Part shown: positions 6,745-13,813 of the stretch, piece by piece
How the letters are laid out: the number at the start of each line of letters is the position of its first letter
How positions within the stretch are numbered: the stretch's first letter is position 1
Assembly: GCA_050742535.1 (NCBI GenBank)
Contig: JBOGIQ010000101.1
Coordinates: forward strand, 1-17,585
Reading direction: 5' to 3'
Source of the DNA: Gp6-AA40 sp050742535
GTDB lineage: Bacteria; Acidobacteriota; Vicinamibacteria; Vicinamibacterales; UBA2999
Length of the DNA stretch: 17,585 nucleotides
The notes under the pieces: model-generated
What the model was told of the DNA's origin: nothing
Seen by the model: the letters and a program-made list of their open reading frames with translations, nothing else
The model's database searches: none
Translations under genes and position numbers: made by a program

Positions 6745-8130
6745 CTATCCGCGGCGTCCGCGAATCCGCGTCTTCTTCATGAACCCGTCGTAGTGCCGCA
6801 TGATCAGCTGCGACTCCACCTGCTGCACCGTATCCATCGCCACGCCGACCACGATCAGCAGCGAGGTGCCGCCGAACAGGAACGGCACGCCCAGACCCTG
6901 CGTGAACCAGGGCGGGAGCATCGCGTCGAGCCGTTCGCCGATGAACGGAATCGGTGCCACGTTGAACCCGCTGATCAGGAAGTTCGGCAGCAGCGCGATG
7001 ATGGCCAGATACACCGCGCCGACGAGCGTGATCCGCGACAGGATCGTGTCGATGTATTCCGCCGTCCGCTTGCCGGGCCTGATCCCGGGGATGAACCCGC
7101 CGTACTTCCGCATGTTCTCCGCGACGTCGTCCGGGTTGAAGATGATCGCCGTGTAGAAATACGCGAAGAAGATGATCCCGACGACGGTCAGCAGGTTGAA
7201 CAGCGGCATGCCGTAGTTGACCTGGTCGATCGCCGTTCGCATCCACGTGCCCGGCTCGAAGAAGGTCGCCCCCATCGCCACGAACGACAGGATGGACGAC
7301 GCGAAGATCACCGGAATCACGCCACCGGTGTTGACCTTCAGCGGGATGTGCGTGCTCGAGCCGCCGTACTGGCGCCGGCCGACGACCCGCTTCGCGTACT
7401 GCACGGTAATCCGCCGGTGGCCGCGCTCCACGAACACGATCGCGCCGATCACCAGCACCGACATGACAAACAGGAACAGGATGCGGATCGGACCGATGTC
7501 GCCCCTCGACATCCCGTCGAACACCCGCAGGATCGCGTCCGGCAGCATCACCACGATCCCGGCGAAGATGATCAGCGACATGCCGTTGCCGATGCCGCGC
7601 TCGGTGATCTGCTCGCCGAGCCACATGATGAACATCGTGCCCGTCGTCAGCGTGAGCATGGTCATCAGCCGGAAGCCCCAGCCGGACGCATAGACGAGCG
7701 GCAGGCCTCCCGCGATGTCGGTCGAGCGCTCCAGCCAGATGGCGATGCCGAACGACTGCACCATGGCCAGCACGAGCGTCAGGTAGCGCGTGTACTGCGT
7801 GATCTTGCGGCGGCCGAGCTCCCCTTCCTTCGAGATGCGCTCCAGATACGGCCAGACCACCGTGAGCAGCTGCAGGATGATCGACGCGCTGATGTACGGC
7901 ATCACGCCGAGCGCGAAGATCGTCATGTTCGACAGGTTGTTGCCGGAGAACATGTTGTAGAGCCCGAACATGTTCCCCGCCTGCTGCGAGAGCAGCGTCA
8001 GGGCCTCCTGGTTGATGCCCGGCGTCGGAATGTTGCTGCCGACGCGGAACACGGCCAGCAGCCCGAGCGTGAACAGCACGCGGTTGCGCAGGTCCGTGAT
8101 GGCAAACAGGTTTTTGATCGGGTTATCCAT
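6745..8130 (-). CDS. secY: Preprotein translocase subunit SecY
   Basis: 461 residues, a polytopic inner-membrane protein with about ten hydrophobic segments and no signal peptide. The SecY signature MFGLYNMFSGNNLSNMTIFALG (about residues 54-75) covers the plug and TM2a region and is followed by VMPYISASIILQLL. The cytoplasmic loop IRPGKRTAEYID contains the conserved arginine used for SecA and ribosome contacts. SecY forms the SecYEG channel for secreted and membrane proteins. The C-terminus ends KKTRIRGRRG. It is last among the spc genes devoted to export and is separated from rplO by 31 bp. Confidence 0.98.
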   Translation of the reverse strand: MDNPIKNLFAITDLRNRVLFTLGLLAVFRVGSNIPTPGINQEALTLLSQQAGNMFGLYNMFSGNNLSNMTIFALGVMPYISASIILQLLTVVWPYLERISKEGELGRRKITQYTRYLTLVLAMVQSFGIAIWLERSTDIAGGLPLVYASGWGFRLMTMLTLTTGTMFIMWLGEQITERGIGNGMSLIIFAGIVVMLPDAILRVFDGMSRGDIGPIRILFLFVMSVLVIGAIVFVERGHRRITVQYAKRVVGRRQYGGSSTHIPLKVNTGGVIPVIFASSILSFVAMGATFFEPGTWMRTAIDQVNYGMPLFNLLTVVGIIFFAYFYTAIIFNPDDVAENMRKYGGFIPGIRPGKRTAEYIDTILSRITLVGAVYLAIIALLPNFLISGFNVAPIPFIGERLDAMLPPWFTQGLGVPFLFGGTSLLIVVGVAMDTVQQVESQLIMRHYDGFMKKTRIRGRRG

Positions 8131-8144
8131 CGCCTTCGCTACTT

Positions 8145-8164
8145 CAGCTACGTGTTACGTGTTA
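8145..8164 (-). repeat. Short TAACACG tandem repeat at the rplO stop
   Basis: The minus strand reads TAACACG, TAACACG, TAGCTGA from the rplO stop codon onward. The first unit is the stop codon itself plus four bases, so TAA, TAA and TAG occur at 7-bp spacing in three different frames. It is a short example of the stop-anchored 7-bp pattern seen in other spacers. Confidence 0.7.
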
Positions 8165-8626
8165 CTTCTCCGCGGCTCCTGCCACCAGCATGTGCGTCGC
8201 GCCGCCCGCCGCCTGAATCTTCTCCGCCGCCTTGCCGCTGAACTTGTGCGCCTGCACGGTCAGCTTCTTCGACACGTCGCCGCGCGCCAGCACCTTGATC
8301 GGCTGCCGCGTGCTGTGGATCAGTCCGGCCTCCCGCAGCAGCTGCGGCGTCACGACCGTCCCTTCGTCAAAACGCTCGGACAGGGCGTCGAGGTTCACGA
8401 CGGCGTATTCCGTGCGGAAGACGTTGTGGAACCCGCGCTTGGGCACGCGCCGGTGCAGCGGCATCTGGCCGCCTTCGAAGCCGCGCTTGAACTTGAAACC
8501 CGAGCGTGACTTCGCCCCTTTGTGCCCGCGCCCCGCCTGCACGCCATTGCCGGAGCCCTGGCCACGGCCGACGCGCTTCTTCGAAAACTTCGACCGTTCG
8601 GCCGGTTTCAGGTTGCTCAAATCCAT
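8162..8626 (-). CDS. rplO: Large subunit ribosomal protein uL15
   Basis: 154 residues opening MDLSNLKPAERSKFSKKRVG, followed by the Gly/Arg/Lys-rich GRGQGSGNGVQAGRGHKGAKSR stretch (about 21-42) that threads into 23S rRNA. GFEGGQMPLHRRVPKRGF (about 49-66) is the classic L15 motif. The globular C-terminal half contains PIKVLARGDVSKKLTVQAHKFS. It is a late-assembling 50S protein. It starts 3 bp after the rpmD stop. Confidence 0.98.
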   Translation of the reverse strand: MDLSNLKPAERSKFSKKRVGRGQGSGNGVQAGRGHKGAKSRSGFKFKRGFEGGQMPLHRRVPKRGFHNVFRTEYAVVNLDALSERFDEGTVVTPQLLREAGLIHSTRQPIKVLARGDVSKKLTVQAHKFSGKAAEKIQAAGGATHMLVAGAAEK

Positions 8627-8629
8627 GGG

Positions 8630-8836
8630 TTACTCCGAGACCTCAACCAGATGACGGACCTTGTGAATCATCCCGCGGGTTGCCGGCGTATCCGGCAGCT
8701 CCACGCTGTGGTTGATCCGGCGCAGGCCCATCCCCTGAACCGTCTTCGCCTGCGTCTTATTGAACCCGATCGTGCTCTTGCGGAGCGTGATCGTCAGGCG
8801 CTTCGCCGCTTTGGCGCCGGCAGCTTTCTTGGCCAT
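8630..8836 (-). CDS. rpmD: Large subunit ribosomal protein uL30
   Basis: 68 residues from ATG at 8836, which shares one base with the rpsE stop (TGATG). A GTG one codon upstream (8839) is possible but less likely. After a short Ala/Lys leader the L30 fold is clear: LTITLRKSTIGFNKTQAKTV and GLRRINHSVELPDTPATRGMI. L30 binds 23S rRNA near the 5S rRNA region. The leader of about 12 residues makes it slightly longer than the 59-residue E. coli protein. Confidence 0.96.
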   Translation of the reverse strand: MAKKAAGAKAAKRLTITLRKSTIGFNKTQAKTVQGMGLRRINHSVELPDTPATRGMIHKVRHLVEVSE

Positions 8837-9360
8837 CACGCCCCCATCATCTCCGCTTCTTCCTTGCCGCGCATGCGCGCGACGAACCCCGGGTCCTTCA
8901 GGCCCATGAGGCCCGCGAAGGTCGCCCGCACCACGTTGTGCGGGTTGGCGGAGCCGAGCGACTTCGTCAGCACGTTCTGGATACCGGCCGACTCGACAAC
9001 CGCGCGGACGGCGCCGCCGGCGATCAGGCCGGTCCCTTCCGGTGCCGGCTTCAGCAGCACGCTGCCCGAACCGAACCGGCCGACCACCTGATGCGGAATC
9101 GTCGTCCCTTTGAGCGGCACGCGGATCAGGTTCTTCTTCGCCGCCTCGATCCCCTTCTTGATGGCCGACGGCACTTCCTTCGCCTTGCCGACGCCGAAGC
9201 CGACCACGCCGTGGCCGTCACCAACAACGACGAGGGCGCTGAAGCTGAGGTTCTTGCCGCCCTTGACGACCTTGGTCACACGGTTGATCGACACGACCGT
9301 GTCCTTGATCTCCAGCTGAGACGCGTCGACTTTTTCGCGAGTGCGATTCATCAATGCCAT
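8836..9360 (-). CDS. rpsE: Small subunit ribosomal protein uS5
   Basis: 174 residues. The N-terminal double-stranded RNA-binding-like fold contains VVSINRVTKVVKGGKNLSFS and VVVGDGHGVVGFGVGKAKEV, including the loop associated with decoding accuracy and spectinomycin response in other bacteria. The C-terminal domain has GLIAGGAVRAVVESAGIQNV. S5 lies at the mRNA entry and has helicase activity together with S3 and S4. It follows rplR with a 4-bp gap and overlaps rpmD by one base. Confidence 0.98.
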   Translation of the reverse strand: MALMNRTREKVDASQLEIKDTVVSINRVTKVVKGGKNLSFSALVVVGDGHGVVGFGVGKAKEVPSAIKKGIEAAKKNLIRVPLKGTTIPHQVVGRFGSGSVLLKPAPEGTGLIAGGAVRAVVESAGIQNVLTKSLGSANPHNVVRATFAGLMGLKDPGFVARMRGKEEAEMMGA

Positions 9361-9364
9361 GCGA

Positions 9365-9739
9365 CTAGAACTCCAGACCTGCTTCGCGCGCGGAATCGGC
9401 GACAGCCTTGACGCGCCCGTGATAGAGAAAGCCGTTGCGGTCGAACACCACGCGCTTGACGCCCTTTTCGAGGAGCCGCTCGGCGATCGTCTTGCCGATC
9501 GCCTTGGCGCCCTCGATGTTGCCGCCTTTGGCGTTCTTCGGCAGCGCGCCCTTCACCGTCGGCTCGACCGTGGAGGCCGAGGCGATCGTCCGCCCGCTTG
9601 CATCGTCCACGACCTGGACGTACATGTGCGCGACGCTGCGGAACACAGTCAGCCGCGGACGCTCCTCGCGGCCGGTCACGCGCTTGCGAATCCGGTGCTT
9701 AATCCGGTCGCGACGGTCCCCTTTGGTCTTGATGCGCAT
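9365..9739 (-). CDS. rplR: Large subunit ribosomal protein uL18
   Basis: 124 residues. The basic N-terminus RIKTKGDRRDRIKHRIRKRV precedes RPRLTVFRSVAHMYVQVVDD, and the C-terminus has the L18 signature VVFDRNGFLYHGRVKAVAD. L18 binds 5S rRNA and helps place the central protuberance. It starts 2 bp after the rplF stop, so the two are likely translated together. Confidence 0.98.
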   Translation of the reverse strand: MRIKTKGDRRDRIKHRIRKRVTGREERPRLTVFRSVAHMYVQVVDDASGRTIASASTVEPTVKGALPKNAKGGNIEGAKAIGKTIAERLLEKGVKRVVFDRNGFLYHGRVKAVADSAREAGLEF

Positions 9740-9741
9740 CG

Positions 9742-10293
9742 TTACTTCGCTCCGGTCTTTCCGACCTTCTTCTTCAACACTTCACCGGTGTAGCGGACGC
9801 CCTTCTGCTTGTACGGGTCGGGCTTGCGCATACGCCGGATATTGGCGGCCACCTGGCCGACGAGCTGACGATCCACACCCGTGACGGTGATATGCGTCTG
9901 CTTCTCGACGGCGATGTCGATACCGGCGGGGATGTCGAAAATCACCGGATGCGAATAGCCGAGGGCGAAATGCACCTGCTTGCCCTTGAGCTCGGCGCGG
10001 TAGCCGACGCCAACGATGTCGAGCTCCTTCTTGAAGCCGTCGGTGACGCCGGCAACGGCGTTGGCGACGAGACTCCGCGCCAGGCCGTGAAACTTGCCGA
10101 GCTCCGGGTCTTCGCGCTGCAGCTTGGCGACGAGCGCGGCAACACCGTCGGTCGTGTCCTGCGAGAAGACGATACCGGGCGGCACCGCCTGACGCATCTT
10201 GCCCTTCGGTCCCTGCACCTCGACGGCATCGCCGGCGATCTTCACGGTGACACCCTGCGGGATCGGGATGGGTTTCTTACCAATTCGTGACAT
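9742..10293 (-). CDS. rplF: Large subunit ribosomal protein uL6
   Basis: 183 residues from ATG at 10293, giving the standard MSRIGKKPIPIPQGV opening; a TTG four codons upstream lies across the rpsH stop and is not needed. Two tandem L6 folds are present. The second ends with the conserved RKPDPYKQKGVRYTGE near residues 157-172. L6 lies at the factor-binding face of the 50S, near the sarcin-ricin loop. The gap to rpsH is 5 bp. Confidence 0.98.
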   Translation of the reverse strand: MSRIGKKPIPIPQGVTVKIAGDAVEVQGPKGKMRQAVPPGIVFSQDTTDGVAALVAKLQREDPELGKFHGLARSLVANAVAGVTDGFKKELDIVGVGYRAELKGKQVHFALGYSHPVIFDIPAGIDIAVEKQTHITVTGVDRQLVGQVAANIRRMRKPDPYKQKGVRYTGEVLKKKVGKTGAK

Positions 10294-10298
10294 GGCTT

Positions 10299-10712
10299 TT
10301 ACCAAACGTTACAGAGCACTTCACCGCCGACGCCCGCCTTCTTGGCGGCGCGGCCGGTCATCACCCCGCGCGAGGTCGTCAGAATCGACGTCCCCAACCC
10401 ACCGAGCACGCTCGGCACGTCGTCCACGCCGAGATAGACGCGGCGTCCGGGACGGCTGATGCGCTCCAGCCCGCTGATCACCCGCTCGCCGTGCGGCCCG
10501 TACTTCAGGAAGATGCGGATCAGCTGCCGCGCCTGGCGGCCGCTCTTCTCCGCCGGCGACTCGACCAGCCGGAACCCCTGGATGTAGCCCTCGTCCTGGA
10601 GGATCCGCGCAATCTCCGCCTTGAGCTTGCTCGCCGGCAGCTCGACACGCGTGTGCTTGGCGGTCACCGCGTTGCGGATGCGCGTGATCATGTCTGCGAT
10701 TGGATCGGTCAT
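10299..10712 (-). CDS. rpsH: Small subunit ribosomal protein uS8
   Basis: 137 residues beginning MTDPIADMITRIRNAVTAKH and ending with the S8 signature TSRGVMTGRAAKKAGVGGE then VLCNVW. S8 binds helix 21 of 16S rRNA early in assembly, and in E. coli it represses the spc operon by binding a similar structure at rplE. The start has AGGGAAG a few nt upstream. The gene follows rpsN after a 47-bp spacer with purine- and pyrimidine-rich inverted segments. Confidence 0.98.
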   Translation of the reverse strand: MTDPIADMITRIRNAVTAKHTRVELPASKLKAEIARILQDEGYIQGFRLVESPAEKSGRQARQLIRIFLKYGPHGERVISGLERISRPGRRVYLGVDDVPSVLGGLGTSILTTSRGVMTGRAAKKAGVGGEVLCNVW

Positions 10713-10759
10713 TCTTCCCTCTTCGCTATCAGGAGGAAGGAGGCAGGACTCCTATCTCC
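10713..10759 (-). repeat. rpsN-rpsH spacer with 7-bp-spaced inverted GGAG/CTCC segments
   Basis: On the minus strand after the rpsN TAA the sequence is GGAGATA, GGAGTCC, TGCCTCC, TTCCTCC, TGATAGC, GAAGAGG, then GAAGA before ATG. The GGAG pair and the CCTCC pair are each 7 bp apart and are complementary. This can form a small hairpin, and the CCTCC runs could pair with the rpsH Shine-Dalgarno sequence. Confidence 0.55.
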
Positions 10760-10945
10760 TTACCAAGAACTCTTCGTCACCCCGGTGATGTCGCCTTCGA
10801 GCGCCAGCTTGCGGAAACACAGGCGGCACATGTCGAACTTCCGCATGTAGGCCCGGGGCCGGCCGCACAGATTGCAGCGGTTGCGGTGGCGAATCTTGTA
10901 CTTCAGCGTCTTCTCTTCCTTGGCGATTTTTGCAGTCGTAGCCAT
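10760..10945 (-). CDS. rpsN: Small subunit ribosomal protein uS14, zinc-binding type
   Basis: 61 residues, the short type Z length (long zinc-free forms are about 100). The zinc ligands are C24, C27, C40 and C43 in RCNLCGRPRAYMRKFDMCRLC, and the C-terminus GDITGVTKSSW is typical. S14 is a late 30S head protein. It is placed between rplE and rpsH as in the canonical spc operon, 12 bp after rplE. AAGAAGG precedes the ATG. Confidence 0.97.
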   Translation of the reverse strand: MATTAKIAKEEKTLKYKIRHRNRCNLCGRPRAYMRKFDMCRLCFRKLALEGDITGVTKSSW

Positions 10946-10957
10946 CAGAGCCTTCTT

Positions 10958-11500
10958 TTAATTCGTCCTGAAGGGCATGCCCATCAACTGAAGCAGCTTG
11001 CGCGCTTCCTCGTCCGTCTTGGCCGTCGTCACCACCGACACGTTCATGCCGCGCGCCTTGTCGACCTTCATGTAGTCGATTTCCGGGAACAGCAGCTGGT
11101 CGCGCAGTCCGACCGTGTAGTTGCCGCGGCCGTCGAATCCCTTCGGCGACACGCCGCGGAAGTCGCGGACGCGCGGCAGCGCGATGGTGATCAGCCGGTC
11201 GAGGAACTCGTACATCCGCTCGCCGCGCAGCGTGACCATCGCGCCGACCGGCATGCCCTGACGCAGCTTGAACTGCGCGATCGACTTCGTCGCGCGGCGC
11301 ACCACGGCCTTCTGGCCGGTGATCCGCCCCAGCTCGTCAGCGCCGACGTCGGCAAGTTTCGCGTTCTGCGTCGCCTCGCCGAGGCCCATGTTGATGACGA
11401 CCTTGTCAATCTTGGGGATCGCCATCACGTTCGTGTAGCCGAACTCCTTCTTCAGGGCCGGCATGACTTCCTTCTGGTACCGATCCTTGAGGCGGCTCAT
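10958..11500 (-). CDS. rplE: Large subunit ribosomal protein uL5
   Basis: 180 residues from ATG at 11500, which overlaps the rplX stop as ATGA. The frame stays open for another 32 codons upstream, but that stretch only shadows rplX. MSRLKDRYQKEVMPALKKEF is the normal start. Core motifs are IPKIDKVVINMGLGEA, QKAVVRRATKSIAQFKLR and RDFRGVSPKGFDGRGNYTVG. L5 binds 5S rRNA and contacts P-site tRNA and S13 through the B1b bridge. Coupling with rplX is expected from the 4-base overlap. Confidence 0.98.
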   Translation of the reverse strand: MSRLKDRYQKEVMPALKKEFGYTNVMAIPKIDKVVINMGLGEATQNAKLADVGADELGRITGQKAVVRRATKSIAQFKLRQGMPVGAMVTLRGERMYEFLDRLITIALPRVRDFRGVSPKGFDGRGNYTVGLRDQLLFPEIDYMKVDKARGMNVSVVTTAKTDEEARKLLQLMGMPFRTN

Positions 11501-11826
11501 TTGTCCACCACTCCCTCGCACTTGCGGCAGATGCGGACCTTGCGGTCGCCCTGCATCGAATGCCCGACGCGGGTGATCTTTCCGCACTCCGGGCACACCA
11601 GCTGTACGTTGCTGGCGTGCAGCGCGCCCTCGCGCTCGACGATCCCGCCCTTGATGTTGCGCTGCGGGTTCGGACGCGTGTGGCGCTTGATGATGTTCAC
11701 GCCCTCGACGACGACGCGGTTTTTCTCCGGGAGCACCTTCAGCACCCGGCCGCGCTTGCCGCTGTCCTTGCCCGTCGTCACGATGACGGTGTCGTTGCGG
11801 CGAATGGGACTCTGTAACCGAGACAT
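11497..11826 (-). CDS. rplX: Large subunit ribosomal protein uL24 with zinc ribbon
   Basis: 109 residues. The KOW motif is in RRNDTVIVTTGKDSGKRGRV (residues 9-28), followed by VVVEGVNIIKRHTRP and the IKGGIVEREGALHASNV segment. The C-terminal part carries C78, C81, C100 and C103 (CPEC and CRKC), a zinc ribbon found in many but not all bacterial L24 proteins. L24 is an assembly initiator at the 5' end of 23S rRNA near the exit tunnel. It begins 3 bp after rplN and overlaps rplE. Confidence 0.97.
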   Translation of the reverse strand: MSRLQSPIRRNDTVIVTTGKDSGKRGRVLKVLPEKNRVVVEGVNIIKRHTRPNPQRNIKGGIVEREGALHASNVQLVCPECGKITRVGHSMQGDRKVRICRKCEGVVDK

Positions 11827-11829
11827 GAC

Positions 11830-12198
11830 CTACAGCACCTCTGGCGCGAGCGAAATGATCTTCATGAACCGCCGCTCGCGAAGCTCACGGGCAACGGGAC
11901 CGAACACGCGCGTGCCGATCGGTTCGTTGCTGTCGTTGATGAGCACGGCGGCGTTGCGATCGAAGCGGATGTAGCTGCCGTCGCGGCGCCGCTGTTCCTT
12001 GCGCGTCCGCACGATCACCGCCTTGACGACCTGCCCCTTCTTCACCGTGCCGTCCGGCGTCGCTTCCTTCACCGACGCGGTGACGATGTCACCGAGGCGC
12101 GCGTAACGGCCCGTGGAGCCGCCAATCGGGTTGATCACCGAAATCTTGCGGGCTCCCGAGTTGTCGGCGACGTCCAGAATCGAGCGCATCTGAATCAT
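11830..12198 (-). CDS. rplN: Large subunit ribosomal protein uL14
   Basis: 122 residues, the standard length, opening MIQMRSILDVADNSGARKISV and containing KGQVVKAVIVRTRKEQRRRDGSYIRFDRNAAVLI. L14 is at the subunit interface (bridges B5 and B8) and is the target of the silencing factor RsfS. It follows rpsQ after 9 bp with GGAG six to seven nt before ATG, one of the better ribosome-binding sites here. It is the conventional first gene of the spc block, but no separate promoter is apparent in the small gap. Confidence 0.98.
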   Translation of the reverse strand: MIQMRSILDVADNSGARKISVINPIGGSTGRYARLGDIVTASVKEATPDGTVKKGQVVKAVIVRTRKEQRRRDGSYIRFDRNAAVLINDSNEPIGTRVFGPVARELRERRFMKIISLAPEVL

Positions 12199-12207
12199 GG
12201 CTGTCTC

Positions 12208-12462
12208 CTAGACCTGTGGTGCCTTGGCGACCACTCGGGTCACGATCCACCGCTTGCGGCGGCTGAGCGGACGCGATTCGGCGATGGCGACCGTGTCGCC
12301 CATCTTCGCCTCGTTGTTCGCGTTGTGGGCGACGAACGTGGACGTCCGGCGCTGGATCTTGCCGTATACGTCGTGGCGGACCTGCCGCTCGACGGAGACG
12401 ACGACGGTCTTGTCCATCTTGTCGCTGACCACGGTGCCGGTCAGTTGTGCCTTGACGCTCAT
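12208..12462 (-). CDS. rpsQ: Small subunit ribosomal protein uS17
   Basis: 84 residues, an OB-fold protein with AQLTGTVVSDKMDKTVVVSV at the N-terminus. The C-terminal signature MGDTVAIAESRPLSRRKRWIV spans about residues 57-77. S17 is a primary 16S rRNA binder in the 30S body. Its ATG overlaps the rpmC stop as ATGA. Confidence 0.97.
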   Translation of the reverse strand: MSVKAQLTGTVVSDKMDKTVVVSVERQVRHDVYGKIQRRTSTFVAHNANNEAKMGDTVAIAESRPLSRRKRWIVTRVVAKAPQV

Positions 12463-12677
12463 CGCTGTGTATCCCTCTCCTGCGGGGCTGTGGTGTCCCT
12501 TTCCCGCAGGACTGTCTTGATGCGCGCCAGGTCGCGGCGCATCGTGGCCACCTTGGCCGGCGCCTCGAGCTGGCCCATCGACTTCTGGATGCGCAGCCGG
12601 AACAGCTGGTCGTCGAGCTCTTTCTCGCGGCCGCGCAGTTCGTCGGTGCTCAGTTCACGCACTTCGGCGGGCTTCAT
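12459..12677 (-). CDS. rpmC: Large subunit ribosomal protein uL29
   Basis: 72 residues from ATG at 12677, overlapping the rplP stop as ATGA. The two-helix L29 fold is visible as MKPAEVRELSTDELRGREKEL and QLFRLRIQKSMGQLEAPAKVATMRRDLARIKTVL. L29 is at the tunnel exit and helps dock trigger factor and SRP. The final 13-15 residues repeat an ERDT motif (RERDTTAP, QERDTQR) and come from an imperfect DNA duplication that runs into the rpsQ start. Confidence 0.96.
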   Translation of the reverse strand: MKPAEVRELSTDELRGREKELDDQLFRLRIQKSMGQLEAPAKVATMRRDLARIKTVLRERDTTAPQERDTQR

Positions 12678-13099
12678 GACGCCTTCTCCTGTGCGAAGCG
12701 CGTGGCGAACTTCGTCTTGATCGGCAGCTTGGCCGCGGCCAGCTGCATCGCCCGCCGCGCGTCCGTCTCGCTCACGCCTTCCATTTCGAACAGGATCCGG
12801 CCGGGGCGGATGACGCACACCCATTCCTCCGGCGCACCCTTGCCCTTGCCCATGCGCGTTTCCTGCGGCTTCTTGGTGATCGGCTTGTCCGGGAACACCC
12901 GCACCCAGATCTTGCCGCCGCGCTTGATGAAGCGTGTCATCGCCACGCGCGCCGCCTCGATCTGGCGCGCCCGCATCCAGCACGGCTCCATCGCCTTGAG
13001 CCCATAGTCGCCGAACGACACATCCGAGCCGCGCCACGCCTTGCCGGCCATGCGCCCGCGCTGCTGCTTGCGGTACTTGACCTTCTTCGGCATCAACAT
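12674..13099 (-). CDS. rplP: Large subunit ribosomal protein uL16
   Basis: 141 residues starting MLMPKKVKYRKQQRGRMAG; the first ATG (13099) is preferred over the one at 13093 because L16 proteins normally start MLxPKR. The core has KRGGKIWVRVFPDKPITKKP and MGKGKGAPEEWVCVIRPGRILFEMEG. L16 supports the A-site side of the peptidyl transferase centre and joins late in 50S assembly. GAGG lies 9 nt before the start. The gene follows rpsC by 13 bp. Confidence 0.98.
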   Translation of the reverse strand: MLMPKKVKYRKQQRGRMAGKAWRGSDVSFGDYGLKAMEPCWMRARQIEAARVAMTRFIKRGGKIWVRVFPDKPITKKPQETRMGKGKGAPEEWVCVIRPGRILFEMEGVSETDARRAMQLAAAKLPIKTKFATRFAQEKAS

Positions 13100-13112
13100 G
13101 ATTCGTTACCTC

Positions 13113-13802
13113 TTACGCTCGTCCCGCCGGCCGCCGCGGCGCGCGGTCCCTGTACTCCTCGTCGCGGCCCACGCGCGGCACCAGGCGCTCGCCCTTGTAG
13201 AGCCACACCTTCACGCCGATCTGCCCGTAGGTCGTGTTCGCTTCGGCAAACCCGTAGTCGATGTCCGCGCGCAGCGTCTGCAGCGGCAGCTGGCCGTGGA
13301 GGTACCACTCGGAGCGCGCGATTTCCGCGCCGTTCAGCCTTCCCGACACGCGCACCTTGATGCCGCGCGCGCCGAACCGCAGGGCGGATTCGACCGCCTT
13401 GCGCATCGCGCGGCGGAAGGCGACGCGCTTTTCGAGCTGGACGGCCACCGACTCGGAAATCAGCTGCGCCTCCAGCTCCGGCTTCTGGATCTCCTGGATG
13501 TTGATGAAGACCTGCCGGTTGGTCCGCTTCTGGATTTCCTGCTTCAGCTTGTCGACCTCGGTGCCCTTGCGGCCGATGATGATGCCCGGGCGCGAGGTAT
13601 AGATGTCGATCTTCAGGTTGTTGGCCGCGCGCTCCGTCTCGATGCGCGACACCCCGGCGTGCGAGAAGCGCTTCTTTAGATCCTGGCGCAGCGCCAGGTC
13701 CTCGTGCAGCAGCTTCGCGTAGTCCTTCCCCGAGAACCAGCGCGACCGCCAGGTCTTGTTGAAGCCGAGCCTGAATCCGTACGGGTGAACCTTCTGGCCC
13801 AC
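13113..13802 (-). CDS. rpsC: Small subunit ribosomal protein uS3
   Basis: 229 residues from a GTG start that has a strong AGGAG seven nt upstream. MGQKVHPYGFRLGF is the family opening. The KH domain has IYTSRPGIIIGRKGTEVDKL with the GxxG loop (GRKG), and the C-terminal domain has GIKVRVSGRLNGAEIARSEW and DYGFAEANTTYGQIGVKVW. S3 forms part of the mRNA entry tunnel and unwinds mRNA together with S4 and S5. An 11-bp gap separates it from rplV. Confidence 0.98.
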   Translation of the reverse strand: MGQKVHPYGFRLGFNKTWRSRWFSGKDYAKLLHEDLALRQDLKKRFSHAGVSRIETERAANNLKIDIYTSRPGIIIGRKGTEVDKLKQEIQKRTNRQVFINIQEIQKPELEAQLISESVAVQLEKRVAFRRAMRKAVESALRFGARGIKVRVSGRLNGAEIARSEWYLHGQLPLQTLRADIDYGFAEANTTYGQIGVKVWLYKGERLVPRVGRDEEYRDRAPRRPAGRA

Positions 13803-13813
13803 GTGTCTCTCCT

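Noticed and set aside
6202..8241. A 679-codon open frame on the plus strand opposite adk and secY
   Set aside because: It is His/Arg/Asp-rich with no family resemblance and exactly antisense to two well-recognised genes. Such frames are expected opposite GC-rich genes with strong third-position bias.
11501..11596. Upstream extension of rplE
   Set aside because: The extra 32 codons overlap rplX in another frame and are not L5-like; the ATGA overlap at 11497-11500 marks the real junction.
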